Assembly (NCBI RefSeq): GCF_001570365.1
Contig: NZ_BBYK01000043.1
Span: 1 to 40,656 of the forward strand
DNA from: Microtetraspora fusca
GTDB lineage: Bacteria > Actinomycetota > Actinomycetes > Streptosporangiales > Streptosporangiaceae
Direction: 5' to 3'
Length of the DNA: 40,656 nt
Positions within the stretch are counted from its first letter, which is position 1; every line of letters starts with the position of its first letter. The notes below the pieces were generated by a model. It was given only the letters and a program-made list of their open reading frames with translations, did no database searches and had not been told where the DNA came from. Positions 1 through 7,744 of this stretch are shown here, one piece after another. The translations under genes were made by a program, and so were the position numbers.

Positions 1-885
1 CAGCCGGGGCCGCGGCCGGGGCCGCGGCCCGCTCCCGCCGCGCCGGGCGCCGGGCGGAAGGCGGGGCGGCGGCTGCCGATCCTCGCGGGCGCCGGGGGCG
101 TGGTCCTGGTGGCGGCGATCGTCGCGGCCACCGTGGTGACCACGCGGAGCACGGCGAACGTGTCCAACGAGCAGCCGAGGGCCGCCGTAATGGAGACGGG
201 CGAGGCCGTGAACGCCCCCGCCGAGGTCGCGACGGGCGATCCCGCGGACGCCCTCCTCCCCTCCCCGGACACGCCCCGGACGGCGGACCCCACGCCCTCG
301 CCGCCCCGGCGCCCGCGCTCCAACCCCGTGCAGAGCCGTACCGCGCCGCCCGTGCCCGCCCGGAACGAACCGACGCACGCCCCGGCGCCGACCCACTCCG
401 CGACGCCGAAGCCCGCGTCGTCGCCGCGGCCGTCGGACTCCTCCGTCCTGATCCCGCCGACCTCGGACCCGGATCCGGCGCCCACCAAGGCCGCTCCCAC
501 CAAGAGCGCCACCCCCAAGAGCACGCCGACGAAGACGGCCGCGCCGCTGCCTCCGAAGCCGAACCCGTACACGGCGGCGGGCGTGTGCGGGTCGGGTTTC
601 AAGGTCGTCGACTCCCACGGGTGGGGCGGCAACGCGACGACGTACCTGCTCTACAACGCGTCCACGGGCAAGAACTGCGTGATCACGATGTCGAAGTACG
701 TGGTGCCCGGCAAGATCAGAATGGGCGCGGTGCTGAAGGTCAAGAACGGCGCCTCCTCCAGCGACTGGAACTCGTACACCACGTATGCGGGCCCGCTCCG
801 GCTCGCCGCCAAGGGCACCTGCGTCATCTGGGGAGGAGGGTACGGCTCCACCACCTGGAACAGCGCCTGGTCCCACTGCGGCTGA
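1..885 (+). CDS. Membrane-anchored protein with SapA-like secreted C-terminal domain (5' truncated)
   Basis: The reading frame is open from base 1, so the N-terminus lies outside the window. What remains is about 294 residues. They comprise a Pro/Gly/Arg-rich cytoplasmic tail, one hydrophobic helix (roughly bases 70-135, residues LPILAGAGGVVLVAAIVAAT), a long Pro/Thr/Ala/Ser linker and a compact C-terminal domain of about 100 residues. That domain has four cysteines (GVCGSGF, KNCVITM, GTCVIWGG, WSHCG) and many aromatic and Gly residues. It resembles the domain of actinomycete spore-associated proteins and the extracellular tails of some Ser/Thr kinases. A membrane protein displaying a disulfide-stabilised domain outside the cell is the likely reading; whether a kinase domain precedes it cannot be seen. 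The following gene is 131 bp away with its own promoter candidate, so the two are probably not co-transcribed. Confidence 0.75.
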   Translation, partial: QPGPRPGPRPAPAAPGAGRKAGRRLPILAGAGGVVLVAAIVAATVVTTRSTANVSNEQPRAAVMETGEAVNAPAEVATGDPADALLPSPDTPRTADPTPSPPRRPRSNPVQSRTAPPVPARNEPTHAPAPTHSATPKPASSPRPSDSSVLIPPTSDPDPAPTKAAPTKSATPKSTPTKTAAPLPPKPNPYTAAGVCGSGFKVVDSHGWGGNATTYLLYNASTGKNCVITMSKYVVPGKIRMGAVLKVKNGASSSDWNSYTTYAGPLRLAAKGTCVIWGGGYGSTTWNSAWSHCG

Positions 886-953
886 TCCGGCCGCGCACAG
901 CGCCGGCACGGCGGCAGGAGCACGGCGCCGGCACACGCAGGCCCGGCCGCGCG

Positions 954-983
954 TTGACGCGCACGCCGCTCTCCAAGCAGGAT
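954..983 (+). promoter_or_regulatory. Candidate promoter of the Atu-like operon
   Basis: TTGACG (954-959), an 18-nt spacer and CAGGAT (978-983) lie 33 nt before the ATG of the carboxylase beta gene. The -35 is near consensus and the -10 is only fair. The rest of the 886-1016 gap is GC-rich with a loose direct repeat around GGCGCCGGCAC and no clear terminator. Confidence 0.4.
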
Positions 984-1016
984 CTTGCTCATGGCTGAAC
1001 ACGGTTCGGTGGCGCG

Positions 1017-2612
1017 ATGGCGATCCTGACCAGTCGCTTGGACGCCTCCGCCCCCGAGTACGGCGCGCGCCGCGCGGCCATGCTCGCCCGGCTGGGCGAG
1101 CTGGCGGCCGAGCACGCGAAGGCGGTCGCGGGCGGAGGCCCGAAATACGTGGAGCGGCACCGGGCGCGCGGCAAGCTGCTCGCCCGCGAGCGGATTGAGC
1201 TGCTGCTCGACCCCGACTCCCCGTTCCTCGAACTCTCGCCGCTGGCCGCCTGGGGCACCGACTATCCGGTGGGCGCGAGCGTGGTCACCGGCATCGGGGT
1301 CATCGAGGGCGTCGAGTGTGTGATCAACGCCAACGACCCCACGGTGCGCGGCGGCGCGTCCAACCCGTGGACGCTGCGCAAGTCGCTGCGCGCGGCCGAG
1401 ATCGCCCTGCGCAACCGGCTCCCCCTGGTGAACCTGGTCGAGTCGGGCGGCGCCGACCTCCCCGCGCAGAAGGAGATCTTCATCCCCGGCGGGCAGGTGT
1501 TCCGCGACCTGACCCGGCTGTCGGCCGCGGGCGTCCCGACGATCGCGTTGGTCTTCGGCAACTCGACGGCCGGCGGCGCGTACGTGCCGGGCATGAGCGA
1601 CTACGTCGTCATGGTGAAGGACCGGGCGAAGGTGTTCCTCGGCGGCCCTCCCCTGGTCAAGGTGGCGACCGGTGAGGAGGCCGACGACGAGTCGCTCGGC
1701 GGCGCGGACATGCACGCCCGGACCTCCGGGCTGGCCGACCACCTCGCGGCCGACGAGCACGACGCGCTACGGATCGGCCGCCGGATCGTCGCGCGACTCA
1801 ACCGGCGCGGGCCGGGTTCCGCGCCGGCCGCCGCGCCGCCGCCCCGCTACGACGAGGACGAGCTGCTGGGGATCGTCCCGGAGGACCTGAAGATCCCGTT
1901 CGACCCGCTCGAGGTCATCGCGCGGATCGTGGACGGCAGCGACTTCGACGAGTTCAAGCCGCTGTACGGCCCGAGCCTGGTCACCGGCTGGGCCGCCCTG
2001 CACGGCCACCCGATCGGGATCCTCGCCAACGCCCGGGGCGTGCTGTTCGGCGCGGAGTCACGCAAGGCCGCGCAGTTCATCCAGCTCGCCGACCAGTCGC
2101 GCACGCCGCTGCTCTTCCTCCAGAACACGACCGGATACATGGTGGGCCGCGAGTACGAGCAGGACGGCATCATCAAGCACGGCGCGATGATGATCAACGC
2201 GGTGTCCAACTCGACGGTCCCGCACATCACGATCGTCATGGGCGCCTCCTACGGCGCGGGCAACTACGGCATGTGCGGCCGGGCGTACGACCCCCGTTTC
2301 CTGTTCTCGTGGCCGAGCGCGCGGTCGGCGGTGATGGGGCCCGCGCAGCTCGCGGGCGTGCTGTCCATCGTCGGGCGGGCCGCCGCCGAGGCGAAGGGCC
2401 AGGTCTACGACGAGGAGGCGGACGCCGCCATGCGCCAGGCGGTCGAGGCCCAGGTCGAGGCCGAGTCGCTGCCGTTCTTCCTTTCCGGCCGGCTGTACGA
2501 CGACGGCGTGATCGACCCCCGGGACACGCGCACCGTCCTCGGCCTGTGCCTGTCCGCGATCGGCAACGCCCCGGCCGCCGCGCCCGCGGGCTACGGCGTC
2601 TTCCGGATGTGA
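1017..2612 (+). CDS. Acyl-CoA carboxylase beta (carboxyltransferase) subunit, AtuC-like
   Basis: A 531-residue biotin-dependent carboxyltransferase that moves the carboxyl group from biotin to an acyl-CoA. The usual two crotonase-like halves are visible. The N-terminal half has the [14 protein letters not shown] signature and two oxyanion-type Gly motifs ([15 protein letters not shown] and [14 protein letters not shown]). The C-terminal half has [16 protein letters not shown]. The segment [10 protein letters not shown]...EIF-GGQVF differs from the leucine-type paralogue in this window (34542-36116), which has [10 protein letters not shown]...[11 protein letters not shown]. The SD is weak (GGTGG), but the N-terminus matches the family start. 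It is followed 7 bp later by the alpha subunit, then by a LiuC/AtuE-type hydratase and an AtuA-family gene. That context points to a geranyl-CoA-carboxylase-like enzyme for a branched enoyl-CoA. The true substrate is unknown; methylcrotonyl-CoA is an alternative. Confidence 0.88.
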   Translation: MAILTSRLDASAPEYGARRAAMLARLGELAAEHAKAVAGGGPKYVERHRARGKLLARERIELLLDPDSPFLELSPLAAWGTDYPVGASVVTGIGVIEGVECVINANDPTVRGGASNPWTLRKSLRAAEIALRNRLPLVNLVESGGADLPAQKEIFIPGGQVFRDLTRLSAAGVPTIALVFGNSTAGGAYVPGMSDYVVMVKDRAKVFLGGPPLVKVATGEEADDESLGGADMHARTSGLADHLAADEHDALRIGRRIVARLNRRGPGSAPAAAPPPRYDEDELLGIVPEDLKIPFDPLEVIARIVDGSDFDEFKPLYGPSLVTGWAALHGHPIGILANARGVLFGAESRKAAQFIQLADQSRTPLLFLQNTTGYMVGREYEQDGIIKHGAMMINAVSNSTVPHITIVMGASYGAGNYGMCGRAYDPRFLFSWPSARSAVMGPAQLAGVLSIVGRAAAEAKGQVYDEEADAAMRQAVEAQVEAESLPFFLSGRLYDDGVIDPRDTRTVLGLCLSAIGNAPAAAPAGYGVFRM

Positions 2613-2619
2613 GGGTGCG

Positions 2620-4653
2620 ATGAGGACGATCAACCGGCTGCTGGTCGCCAACCGCGGGGAGATCGCCCGCCGGGTGTTCCGCACCTGCCGCGACCTCGGC
2701 GTGGAGACGGTCGCCGTCTTCTCCGACGTCGACGCGGGCGCGCCGCACGTCGCCGAGGCCGACCAGGCGGTACGGCTCGGCGGCCCCCGGTCGTACCTGG
2801 ACGCGGACGCGATCGTCGGGGCGGCCCGGGCCGCCGGCGCGGACGCCGTCCATCCGGGGTACGGCTTCCTCTCCGAGAACGCCGACTTCGCCCGGGCCGT
2901 GCTCGACGCGGGCCTGATCTGGGTCGGCCCGCCGCCGGAGGCCGTCGCCGCGATGGGCGCCAAGGTCGAGGCGAAGGCGTTGATGGCCGCCGCCGGGGTG
3001 CCGGTGCTCCCGACGTACGACCTCGACGGCCTCGACAGCCTCGACAGCCTCGACAGCCTCGACAGCCTCGACGACGAGGACGCCCGCCCGCGGTTCCCGC
3101 TGCTGGTGAAGGCGTCGGCGGGCGGGGGCGGGCGCGGCATGCGGATCGTGCGCGACGCGGCGGAGCTGCCCGAGGCGGTCGAGTCGGCGCGCCGGGAGGC
3201 GCTCGCGGCCTTCGGCGACGGCACGGTCTTCGCCGAGCCGCTGCTGGAGCACGCCCGGCACATCGAGGTGCAGATCCTGGCCGACGCCCACGGCACGGTC
3301 TGGGCGCTGGGTGAGCGCGAGTGCTCGGTGCAGCGCCGCCACCAGAAGATCGTCGAGGAGTCACCCTCCCCCGCCGTCACCCCGGAGCTGCGCCGCGAGC
3401 TGTGCGACGCGGCGGTGCGGGCCGCGCAGACGATCGGCTACGTCGGCGCGGGCACGGTCGAGTTCCTGGTCAAGGACGACGTCGTCGCCTTCCTGGAGAT
3501 GAACACCCGGCTCCAGGTCGAGCACCCGGTGACCGAGTACGTCTACGGCGTGGACCTGGTCCGGCTCCAGGTGGAGATCGCGGAGGGCGCCCCGCTGCCC
3601 GGACTCCCGCCGAGCCCGGTCGGCCACGCGATCGAGGCCCGTCTCTGCGCGGAGGACCCGGCGAACGGCTGGCGGCCGCAGGCGGGGGTCCTGCACCGCT
3701 TCGAGGTGCCCGGCGTGGACGCCGAGTTCCGCGCCGCCGGGACGCTGCGCCTCGACTCGGGCGTGGCCGACGGCACGACGGTCAGCCCGCACTACGACCC
3801 GATGCTGGCGAAGGTGATCGCGTACGCGCCCACCCGCGCGGGCGCGGCGCGGCGGCTGGCCACCGCGCTCGCCCGGGCCCGGCTCCACGGGCCGGTGACC
3901 AACCGCGACCTGCTCGTCAACGTCCTGCGCCACCCCGAGTTCCTGGCGGGCGAGACCGACACCGGCTTCCTCGACCGGCACGCCGCGGCCGTCTCGGCGC
4001 CGCGCGCCGGCGCGGACGCCGTACGGATCTCCGCGCTGGCGGCCGCGCTCGCGGGCGCGGCGGCCAACCGGGCGGCTGCCCGGGTGCTCGGCGAGCTGCC
4101 CGGCGGCTGGCGCAACGTCGTCTCCCAGCCCCAGCGGACCGCGTTCGCCGTCCCCGGGGAGTCCGGGGAGCGCGTCGAGATCGCCTATCTGATCACCCGG
4201 GACGGCCTGTCGTCCGAGGGGTTCGACGGCGTGGAGCTCGTCTCGGCGACGCCCGGCGAGGTCGTGCTGTCGGTCTCCGGGGTCCGCCGCGCGTTCGCCG
4301 TCCACACCTGTCCGGGCATGACGTACGTCGACTCCGTACTCGGGGCGGTGCGGCTGGCGCCGCTGGAGCGGCTGCCCGAGCCGGCGCGGCTGGTGGAGCC
4401 GGGGTCGTTGCTCGCGCCCATGCCGGGTACGGTCCTTCGCGTCGCCGTCGAACCCGGGGACCGGGTCGCCGCGGGCCAGCCGGTGGTCGTCCTTGAGGCG
4501 ATGAAGATGGAACACCAGATCGTCTCGCCCGGGGCGGGCGTCGTGACGGCGCTCGACGCCGTCGCCGGCCGCCAGGTCGAGGCGGGAGCCGTACTCGCCG
4601 TGATCGAGGAGCAAGCCGATGACAACGCCGATGACAACGCTGGTACGCAGTGA
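2620..4653 (+). CDS. Acyl-CoA carboxylase alpha subunit (biotin carboxylase + biotin carrier), AtuF-like
   Basis: A 677-residue fusion that carboxylates its own biotin using ATP and bicarbonate. It has the N-terminal biotin carboxylase fold (LLVANRGEIARRVFRT, HPGYGFLSEN), an ATP-grasp domain (KASAGGGGRGM, the [14 protein letters not shown] catalytic block), a central less conserved domain, and a C-terminal biotinyl domain whose lysine is in VVLEAMKMEHQ. The start ATG has GAGGG a few bases upstream. Just before the Gly-rich ATP loop sits an in-frame 9-bp tandem repeat adding LDSLDSLDS-type residues, absent from the paralogue at 32496-34511. Its last 35 bp overlap the hydratase gene, indicating coupled translation. 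It partners with the beta subunit upstream. Confidence 0.9.
   Translation: MRTINRLLVANRGEIARRVFRTCRDLGVETVAVFSDVDAGAPHVAEADQAVRLGGPRSYLDADAIVGAARAAGADAVHPGYGFLSENADFARAVLDAGLIWVGPPPEAVAAMGAKVEAKALMAAAGVPVLPTYDLDGLDSLDSLDSLDSLDDEDARPRFPLLVKASAGGGGRGMRIVRDAAELPEAVESARREALAAFGDGTVFAEPLLEHARHIEVQILADAHGTVWALGERECSVQRRHQKIVEESPSPAVTPELRRELCDAAVRAAQTIGYVGAGTVEFLVKDDVVAFLEMNTRLQVEHPVTEYVYGVDLVRLQVEIAEGAPLPGLPPSPVGHAIEARLCAEDPANGWRPQAGVLHRFEVPGVDAEFRAAGTLRLDSGVADGTTVSPHYDPMLAKVIAYAPTRAGAARRLATALARARLHGPVTNRDLLVNVLRHPEFLAGETDTGFLDRHAAAVSAPRAGADAVRISALAAALAGAAANRAAARVLGELPGGWRNVVSQPQRTAFAVPGESGERVEIAYLITRDGLSSEGFDGVELVSATPGEVVLSVSGVRRAFAVHTCPGMTYVDSVLGAVRLAPLERLPEPARLVEPGSLLAPMPGTVLRVAVEPGDRVAAGQPVVVLEAMKMEHQIVSPGAGVVTALDAVAGRQVEAGAVLAVIEEQADDNADDNAGTQ
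3022..3075 (+). repeat. In-frame 9-bp tandem repeat inside biotin carboxylase
   Basis: Six tandem units of CTCGACAGC: the first ends GGC, the next four are perfect, the last ends GAC. They encode repeated Leu-Asp-Ser between the PVLPTYD segment and the ATP-grasp glycine loop. All units are in frame, so copy-number change by slippage would alter linker length without breaking the gene. Confidence 0.95.
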
Positions 4654-5437
4654 GACCGCCGGGGGCGTGCGCACGCTGACCCTCGACTCCCCGTCCAACC
4701 GGAACGCCCTGTCGGTCCGGCTGCTCGGCGAGCTGCGGGAGGCCCTGGACGGCGCGCTGGCCGACCCCGATGTGCGGGTGATCGTGCTGACCGGCGCCGG
4801 GCCGGTGTTCTGCTCCGGCGCGGACCTGAAGGAGCAGCGCGCGCAGCGGGAGGGCGAGCCGGGGGCCGCGCCGGTGACCGGGGCGTTCCCCGAGATCCTC
4901 TCCCTCATCTGGGACAGCCCCAAGCCGGTGATCTGCCGCCTGAACGGCACCGCGCGCGCGGGCGGACTCGGCCTGGTGGCGGCGTGCGACTTCGCCTTCG
5001 CCCCGCTGCCGGCGACGTTCGCGTTCAGCGAGGTGCGGCTCGGCGTCGCGCCCGCGATGATCGCGGTCACCTGCCTGCGCCGGATGGAGCCGCGCGCGGC
5101 GGCCGAGTACTTCCTCACCGGCGAGACCTTCTCGGCCGCGAGGGCCGCCGAGATCGGCCTGCTCACCCGGGCGGTGCCCGAGGACGAGCTGGACGCGACC
5201 GTCGCGCGCTACGCCGACATGCTGCTGCGCGGCGGGCCGGAGGCACTGGCGATCACCAAGCGGCTGGTCCGCGAGGTGCCCGCGATGCCGGTGGACGAGG
5301 GGCTGCGCCGGATGGCCGAGCTGTCCGCCGAGCGGTTCACCTCGGAGGAGGGGCAGGAGGGCATCCGCGCCTTCATGGAGAAGCGGCCCGCGGCCTGGAT
5401 CCCGCCCGCGCCCGCCTCCGGGGACGCGCCGCGATGA
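4619..5437 (+). CDS. Enoyl-CoA hydratase/isomerase family, LiuC/AtuE type
   Basis: A 272-residue crotonase-fold enzyme, likely hydrating a 3-methylglutaconyl-type or isohexenylglutaconyl-type CoA made by the upstream carboxylase. CoA and oxyanion motifs are visible: FCSGADLKEQ, NGTARAGGLGLVAACD and FSEVRLGVAP. The NG-x3-GG-x-GLVAACD plus EVRLG-x-P pattern matches methylglutaconyl/isohexenylglutaconyl hydratases. The glutamate of classical ECH (GGGCELA) is absent at the first catalytic site, while the second (SEVRLG) is kept. ATG 4619 is chosen because GAGGAG lies 7 nt upstream; ATG 4631 is an alternative. It overlaps the alpha subunit by 35 bp and the AtuA gene by 4 bp (ATGA). Confidence 0.87.
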   Translation: MTTPMTTLVRSETAGGVRTLTLDSPSNRNALSVRLLGELREALDGALADPDVRVIVLTGAGPVFCSGADLKEQRAQREGEPGAAPVTGAFPEILSLIWDSPKPVICRLNGTARAGGLGLVAACDFAFAPLPATFAFSEVRLGVAPAMIAVTCLRRMEPRAAAEYFLTGETFSAARAAEIGLLTRAVPEDELDATVARYADMLLRGGPEALAITKRLVREVPAMPVDEGLRRMAELSAERFTSEEGQEGIRAFMEKRPAAWIPPAPASGDAPR

Positions 5438-7302
5438 CCGGCCGGGGGGACGGCGCGGGCTCCGGGCCGCTCCGCGTCGCCAACTGCAGCGGGTTCTACG
5501 GTGACCGGCTGTCGGCGGCGCGCGAGATGGTCGAGGGCGGCCCGATCGACGTGCTGACCGGCGACTGGCTGGCCGAGCTGACCATGCTGATCCTCGCCGG
5601 GAACCGGCTGAAGGGCCGTCCCGGCTACGCCCGCACGTTCCTCACCCAGATGGAGCAGGTGCTCGGCGCCTGCCTCGATCGCGGCATCAAGATCGTCACG
5701 AACGCGGGCGGGCTGGACCCGGCCGGGTGCGCGGAGGCGGTGGCCGAGCTCGCCGACCGGCTGGGCCTGTCGGTCACCGTCGGCCACACGCCCGCCGTCG
5801 ACCCGATCGAGGGCCGGGTCCGCGTCGCCCGCCGCCGGGCGCGGATCGCCCACGTGACGGGGGACGACCTCCTGCCCCGGCTGTCGCCGGACTCCCTCGA
5901 GCCGATCCCGGCCGGCGCGCTCGTCAACACCGACACCGGGGAGCCGCTCACCGGCCGTCCGGTCACCGCCAACGCCTACCTCGGAGGGCGGCCGATCGCC
6001 GTCGCGCTGGAGCAGGGCGCCGACGTGGTCGTCACCGGCCGGGTCACCGACGCCGCCCTGGTCACCGGCCCCGGCATGTGGTGGTACGGCTGGCGCCCCG
6101 GCGACCTGGACGCGCTCGCCGGGTCGGTGGTGGCCGGGCACGTCATCGAGTGCGGCTGCCAGGCGACCGGAGGCAACTACGCCTTCTTCGAGGAGGTGCC
6201 GGACCTGGCGCGGTGCGGCTTCCCGATCGCCGAGCTGCACGCGGACGGGTCCAGCGTGATCACGAAGCATCCGGGCACCGGCGGCCTCGTCTCCGTCGGC
6301 ACGGTCACCGCCCAGCTCCTGTACGAGATCGCCTCCCCGCGCTATCTCGGCCCGGACGTGACGGCCCGCTTCGACACGATCCGGCTGGAACAGGAGGGCC
6401 CGGACCGGGTCCGGATCAGCGGCGTGCGCGGCGAGCCGCCGCCGGACACGCTCAAGGTCGGGATCAACCTGGTCGGCGGCCACCGCAACACCATGACGCT
6501 CGTCCTCACCGGGCTCGACATCGAGGCCAAGGCGCGGGTCGCGGAGGAGGCGGTCTTCGCGCGGACGCCCCGGGAGTCGTTCGAGCGGGTCCACGTCGAG
6601 CTGACCCCGCTGTCGGGCGGCGACGCGGCGACGGCGCTGCTGCGGATCACCGTGATGGACCCCGACAAGGAGAAGGCCGGACGGCGGTTCTCCTCCGCCG
6701 TGGTGGAGACCGGGCTGGCGAGCTATCCCGGGTTCCACGCGCTCACTCCGCCGGGCGACGCCGCGCCGTACGGCGTCTTCTGGCCCGCGCTGGTGGACGC
6801 GGGCGAGGTGCCCGCGGTGGTGACGGTCGAGAGCAGGCGGATCACCGTGCCGCCGCTCGCGCCCGCGGACGTCCACGGCGACCGCCACGAGAGCCTGCTG
6901 GAGGCCCCGTCCTTCCCCATCCCGGCCCCGGCCGCTCCCGACGTCTCCGTACGGCTCGCCCCGCTCGGGCGGGTGGCCGGGGCGCGCTCGGGCGACAAGG
7001 GAGGCAACGCGAACCTGGGCGTCTGGGCCACGACCCCGGAGGGGTACGCCTGGCTGGCGGCGGAGCTGACCGCCGACCGGCTGAAGGAGCTGCTGCCGGA
7101 GACGCGCGACCTCACCGTCGAGCGCTTCGAGCTGCCCAACCTGCTGGCGCTCAACTTCGTCGTCCACGGACTGCTCGGCCGCGGCGTGGCGGCCAACCCG
7201 ATGCTGGACGCGCAGGCCAAGGCGCTCGGCGAGCGGCTGCGCGCGGTCACCGTGCCGATCCCGGAGCGCCTTTTGACGGACGACCGGAAATTGCCGGAGT
7301 GA
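5434..7302 (+). CDS. atuA: AtuA-family protein (DUF1446 + AtuA-like ferredoxin-fold domain)
   Basis: A 622-residue protein of the acyclic terpene utilisation AtuA family. The N-terminal DUF1446 region (about residues 10-450) begins VANCSGFYGDRLSAAREM and includes NAGGLDP, VTGRVTDAAL and the GCQATGGNYAFFEE block. The C-terminal 110 residues (from VRLAPLGRVAGARSGDKGGNANLGV) are the AtuA-like ferredoxin-fold domain that is often a separate protein. The ATG at 5434 overlaps the hydratase stop (ATGA), so an apparent longer frame upstream is not used. The biochemical role of AtuA is not established in the family, though it is needed for growth on citronellol/geraniol in Pseudomonas. Its presence is the main argument for an isoprenoid-acid substrate in this operon. 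It is the last gene of the set. Confidence 0.88.
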   Translation: MTGRGDGAGSGPLRVANCSGFYGDRLSAAREMVEGGPIDVLTGDWLAELTMLILAGNRLKGRPGYARTFLTQMEQVLGACLDRGIKIVTNAGGLDPAGCAEAVAELADRLGLSVTVGHTPAVDPIEGRVRVARRRARIAHVTGDDLLPRLSPDSLEPIPAGALVNTDTGEPLTGRPVTANAYLGGRPIAVALEQGADVVVTGRVTDAALVTGPGMWWYGWRPGDLDALAGSVVAGHVIECGCQATGGNYAFFEEVPDLARCGFPIAELHADGSSVITKHPGTGGLVSVGTVTAQLLYEIASPRYLGPDVTARFDTIRLEQEGPDRVRISGVRGEPPPDTLKVGINLVGGHRNTMTLVLTGLDIEAKARVAEEAVFARTPRESFERVHVELTPLSGGDAATALLRITVMDPDKEKAGRRFSSAVVETGLASYPGFHALTPPGDAAPYGVFWPALVDAGEVPAVVTVESRRITVPPLAPADVHGDRHESLLEAPSFPIPAPAAPDVSVRLAPLGRVAGARSGDKGGNANLGVWATTPEGYAWLAAELTADRLKELLPETRDLTVERFELPNLLALNFVVHGLLGRGVAANPMLDAQAKALGERLRAVTVPIPERLLTDDRKLPE

Positions 7303-7328
7303 CCCCCCGAAAAGCCCAAGAACCTTTA

Positions 7329-7344
7329 CAATTGCGCGCAATTG
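7329..7344. promoter_or_regulatory. Perfect 16-bp palindrome, candidate operator
   Basis: CAATTGCGCGCAATTG is a perfect palindrome 26 bp before the start of the 68-residue small gene. A related half, CGCAATTGC, occurs at 8597-8605 upstream of the other small gene of the module. The XRE regulator between them is the natural candidate to bind both; this is inference. Confidence 0.5.
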
Positions 7345-7370
7345 GTGCCCTTTTCGGGGAAGGACCGCCC

Positions 7371-7577
7371 ATGCGTCTGCGCTTTCTCGGCTCGACATCC
7401 GAGGCGGGGGCGTGCCCCTCGCTCTACGAGACCGACCGGGGCACGATCGTCGTGCAGGGGATGGAGCTCGTCGACGCCGACGCGCGGGCGGACCTGCGCC
7501 ACGTGCTCGACGGTGAGACGGCCGTCGAGGTGCCCAGGGAGCTGCTGGTGGAGATCGCCAGGCGCGTGCTCGGCTGA
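7371..7577 (+). CDS. Small hypothetical protein of the XRE/DUF5753 partner type
   Basis: A 68-residue protein beginning MRLRFLGSTSEAGACP, with a core SLYETDRGTIVVQG and a tail EVPRELLVEIARRVLG. Similar small proteins (T/S-x-x-GxCPtLYxTDRGt-VVQG) occur beside XRE/DUF5753 regulators in actinomycetes. They recall, without clear homology, the DUF397 partners of WhiJ-like regulators. ATG 7371 follows GGGGAAGGA with a suitable spacing. It sits 164 bp before the regulator gene and 26 bp after a perfect palindrome. A modulator or target of the regulator is plausible but not shown. Confidence 0.65.
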   Translation: MRLRFLGSTSEAGACPSLYETDRGTIVVQGMELVDADARADLRHVLDGETAVEVPRELLVEIARRVLG

Positions 7578-7654
7578 TCACGATTAGGCACACCCCTATG
7601 GCCGGATCGGCCCGGCGGGTCTACCTTTGAGCGCACCACAGGCGGAGGTAGCAC

Positions 7655-7744
7655 GTGACCGACCGAACCACCCGTACGGCGACCGACCATCCGCGCGCCG
7701 AAGGGGGGAGCCCGGCGGCACCGCGCGGGAGGAGCCTCGGGTGA
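7655..7744 (+). CDS. Candidate 29-residue leader peptide overlapping the XRE gene
   Basis: A short frame starts at GTG 7655 with GGAGG (7644-7648) at 6-nt spacing and runs 29 codons to a TGA that overlaps the GTG start of the XRE gene (GTGA). The peptide is polar (starts VTDRTTRTATDHPRAE) and has no recognised domain. The strong SD and stop-start overlap argue for translation and coupling. Its shortness, and the separate SD for the downstream gene, leave room for chance. Confidence 0.35.
   Translation: MTDRTTRTATDHPRAEGGSPAAPRGRSLG

Noticed and set aside
3361-7593. Long minus-strand open frames antisense to the Atu-like operon (e.g. 3361-5166 and 5209-7593)
   Set aside because: They are mirror frames of strongly coding plus-strand genes in GC-rich DNA; their translations are Arg/Gly/Pro-rich with no domain.
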